From an uncultured Peptococcaceae bacterium (GTDB lineage: Bacteria > Bacillota > Dehalobacteriia > UBA7702), in the NCBI GenBank assembly GCA_937919295.1, contig CALFRX010000107.1, forward strand, positions 1 to 6,807: a DNA stretch of 6,807 bases, written 5' to 3'. The notes beneath the pieces are model-generated. The model was given only the letters and a program-made list of their open reading frames with translations, was not told the origin of the DNA and did no database searches. This document shows positions 5,892-6,807 of this stretch, one piece after another (position 1 is the first letter of the stretch; the number at the start of each line of letters is the position of its first letter). A program made the position numbers and the translations under genes.

Positions 5892-6098
5892 ATGGAAAGA
5901 TACTGCTATGATCCGACCTTTTTATACTTAACCACAAACTTCACAAGCTTTTTCATGCAGAATAAGACCATTTTTGAGCTGTATTTTTGGTCAAACATTT
6001 TCAATGTGATCAGTGATCAGCTCAGTGCTATTGCCGCTCTTTACGTGCTCATGGAAGAATTGCAAAAGAACGCAGAGGCTTCTGACGAAACAACCTGA
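5892..6098 (+). CDS. Small 68-residue protein, DUF6774-like
   Basis: Function unknown. The start is supported by a nine-base Shine-Dalgarno match (GAGGTGATC). The sequence is amphipathic and probably helical: an aromatic-rich first half (FLYLTTNFTSFFMQNKTIFELYFWSNIF), then VISDQLSAIAALYVLMEEL, then a polar tail (QKNAEASDETT). The pattern ExxxxxxxFxxxxDxLxxIAAL resembles small Bacillota proteins annotated DUF6774, whose consensus I recall as roughly ELALLxAxFxQLGDTLxxI; this match is from memory and weak. It could also be a small membrane-associated peptide, although no clean transmembrane segment stands out. It is the only plus-strand gene here, diverging from the alaR promoter and converging on the YpsA-like gene, whose 3' end it overlaps by 50 bp. 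I see no convincing promoter or terminator for it. Confidence 0.68.
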   Translation: MERYCYDPTFLYLTTNFTSFFMQNKTIFELYFWSNIFNVISDQLSAIAALYVLMEELQKNAEASDETT

Positions 6099-6564
6099 TT
6101 TCTGGAATCATCCGTTCTTTGTCCGGATCAAGCTTTAGCAGCGGTTTCATCATCCGGTTGGCCCAGTATTCCGTTTCCGTATCATCACCGATCAACAACA
6201 CCAAATCGGCAATATCCATCATCACAATATTGCGCTGAAAACGCATTTCACTGCCATAGACAGGCTTTAGAATCAATTCTTCATCGCAACGGGCAATGAC
6301 GCGGTAAAGCATTTCCCTTTCATTTTCCCGCCAGTGATTGGCTTCCTCCTCGTGGGTAAAAACACCGTCTATTTTCATAGAGGGATATAGTTGACGCTGG
6401 TCAAGAATGAGATTGAGGGCTGTCAGCTCCGTTCCGCGGCCAACGCCGCAGAGGATTTTTCTGATTCCAAAATCATAATATAACAAAGCCACCCGCTTTG
6501 TAAAGAAATCCTCACAAAATTTTAGGTTCCGGTCGCCGTCGGCGATTATCGCGCAAATCTTCAT
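6049..6564 (-). CDS. YpsA-like (DUF1273) SLOG-superfamily protein
   Basis: The 171-residue product from ATG 6564-6562 is close to the roughly 180 residues of B. subtilis YpsA. Visible landmarks are an initial strand (MKICAIIADGDR), a glycine-rich loop followed by an acidic residue (ILCGVGRGTELTAL, 37-50; compare SGxxxGVEL in YpsA), HEEEANHW (71-78, at the place of the PFxEQExNW segment) and RNIVMMDIADLVLLIGDD (111-128). SLOG/YpsA proteins have a Rossmann-like fold thought to bind nucleotide-type ligands; YpsA is linked to cell division in B. subtilis. The function here is not known. A longer frame starts at 6612, but GAGGT (6573-6569) is placed 4 nt before the 6564 ATG, and the extra 16 residues would start against the poly-T of the upstream terminator. 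The last 16 codons and stop are antisense to the small plus-strand gene. Confidence 0.72.
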   Translation of the reverse strand: MKICAIIADGDRNLKFCEDFFTKRVALLYYDFGIRKILCGVGRGTELTALNLILDQRQLYPSMKIDGVFTHEEEANHWRENEREMLYRVIARCDEELILKPVYGSEMRFQRNIVMMDIADLVLLIGDDTETEYWANRMMKPLLKLDPDKERMIPEIRLFRQKPLRSFAILP

Positions 6565-6568
6565 CGTT

Positions 6569-6573
6569 ACCTC
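6569..6573 (-). promoter_or_regulatory. Shine-Dalgarno fixing the start of the YpsA-like gene
   Basis: The minus strand reads GAGGTAACGATG, so GAGGT lies 4 nt upstream of the ATG at 6564. No comparable site precedes the in-frame ATGs at 6612 or 6600. This supports the 171-residue product over the 187-residue one. Confidence 0.75.
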
Positions 6574-6610
6574 GTTTATCCATAATGCTGTTTCTATCAT
6601 ATGCGAAATC

Positions 6611-6639
6611 AAAAAAAATAAACCCGCGGTAACGCGGGT
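6611..6639 (-). terminator. Rho-independent terminator of mutS2
   Basis: A perfect 7-bp GC-rich stem (ACCCGCG at 6622-6628 with CGCGGGT at 6633-6639) with a 4-nt loop is followed on the minus strand by TTATTTTTTTT. It lies about 27 bp after the mutS2 stop. A shorter run of five T on the plus side (6646-6650) could allow weak function in the other direction. It separates mutS2 from the YpsA-like gene, which then needs its own promoter or some readthrough. Confidence 0.88.
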
Positions 6640-6665
6640 ACTATATTTTTCAAGATATACTCTTT

Positions 6666-6807
6666 TTATTTCAACGTGGCGATGGTCACGCCGGCGCCGC
6701 CCTCATAGTAGCCGCCAAGACGTTGTTCTGCCACGCGGCGGTCTTTTTTCAAAAAATCGGCCACCATTTTCTTCAATACACCGGTGCCGAGACCGTGAAT
6801 GATCTTC
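6666..6807 (-). CDS. mutS2: MutS2 C-terminal end, Smr domain (5' part outside window)
   Basis: The last 46 complete codons plus stop TAA (6668-6666) are visible; the gene continues past the right edge. The sequence IIHGLGTGVLKKMVADFL, then RLGGYYEGGAGVTIATLK at the terminus, is the end of an Smr domain with its HGxGxGxL motif and GGxGVT strand. This is how MutS2 normally ends (VTVxxLK). MutS2 is a MutS-family ATPase with an Smr nuclease domain, linked to recombination control and to rescue of collided ribosomes in Bacillota. A stand-alone Smr protein cannot be excluded from this fragment, but the ending is most like MutS2. A strong terminator follows. Confidence 0.85.
   Translation of the reverse strand, partial: KIIHGLGTGVLKKMVADFLKKDRRVAEQRLGGYYEGGAGVTIATLK

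Noticed and set aside
6006..6020. Tandem GTGATCA-GTGATCA direct repeat inside the small plus-strand gene
   Set aside because: Two copies only, within coding sequence (VISDQ), and most likely chance.
6108..6128. ATCCG/CGGAT inverted repeat after the small gene as a terminator
   Set aside because: The stem is only 5 bp with a long loop, there is no T-run after it, and it lies inside the YpsA-like coding sequence.
6565..6612. N-terminal extension giving a 187-residue YpsA-like protein from 6612
   Set aside because: No ribosome site precedes that ATG, it abuts the mutS2 terminator poly-T, and a well-placed GAGGT supports the 6564 start. The extra residues do not resemble the family.
6565..6621. 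Promoter for the YpsA-like gene (TTGATT with CATTAT at 19 nt spacing on the minus strand)
   Set aside because: The -10 matches only four of six positions and the spacing is long. Too weak to annotate.

Overview
The window looks like a chromosomal segment of a Bacillota (Firmicutes) bacterium of moderate GC content. The main evidence is a DnaD-type replication protein directly followed by a DnaI/DnaC-like helicase loader, a pairing characteristic of Bacillota. The MutS2 C-terminus, the YpsA-like protein, the AlaR/AlaT-like pair and the strong Shine-Dalgarno sites agree with this. A member of the Negativicutes or a related lineage is possible, but that is a guess. There are no signs of phage, insertion sequences, CRISPR, tRNA or rRNA.

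Layout. Positions 1-5615 hold six tightly packed minus-strand genes, read from right to left: an Lrp/AsnC regulator (AlaR-like), a class I/II aminotransferase (AlaT-like), TrkA, TrkH, a DnaD-domain protein and the N-terminal part of an AAA+ helicase loader that runs off the left edge. Junctions are 4-bp ATGA overlaps, a 1-bp overlap, or gaps of 6 and 11 bp, so this is very probably one operon with translational coupling. It couples alanine metabolism, potassium uptake and helicase loading.

Positions 5616-5891 are non-coding. On the minus strand an extended -10 promoter (TGATATAAT) should start a transcript near 5833, giving an approximately 218-nt leader before the regulator. Most of that leader folds on paper into nested and adjacent helices closed by a stem that begins about 5 nt after the predicted start. 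It also offers alternative pairings, one of which would mask the ribosome binding site of the regulator. I could not match it to a riboswitch class I know. It is the best candidate here for something undescribed.

Positions 5892-6098 (+) encode a 68-residue small protein with a nearly ideal Shine-Dalgarno; it resembles small DUF6774-type proteins. Its 3' end overlaps by 50 bp the 3' end of a convergent minus-strand gene (6049-6564) for a YpsA-like SLOG-superfamily protein. Right of that lies a clean intrinsic terminator (6611-6639) for the gene at the right edge, the last 46 codons of mutS2 (Smr domain).
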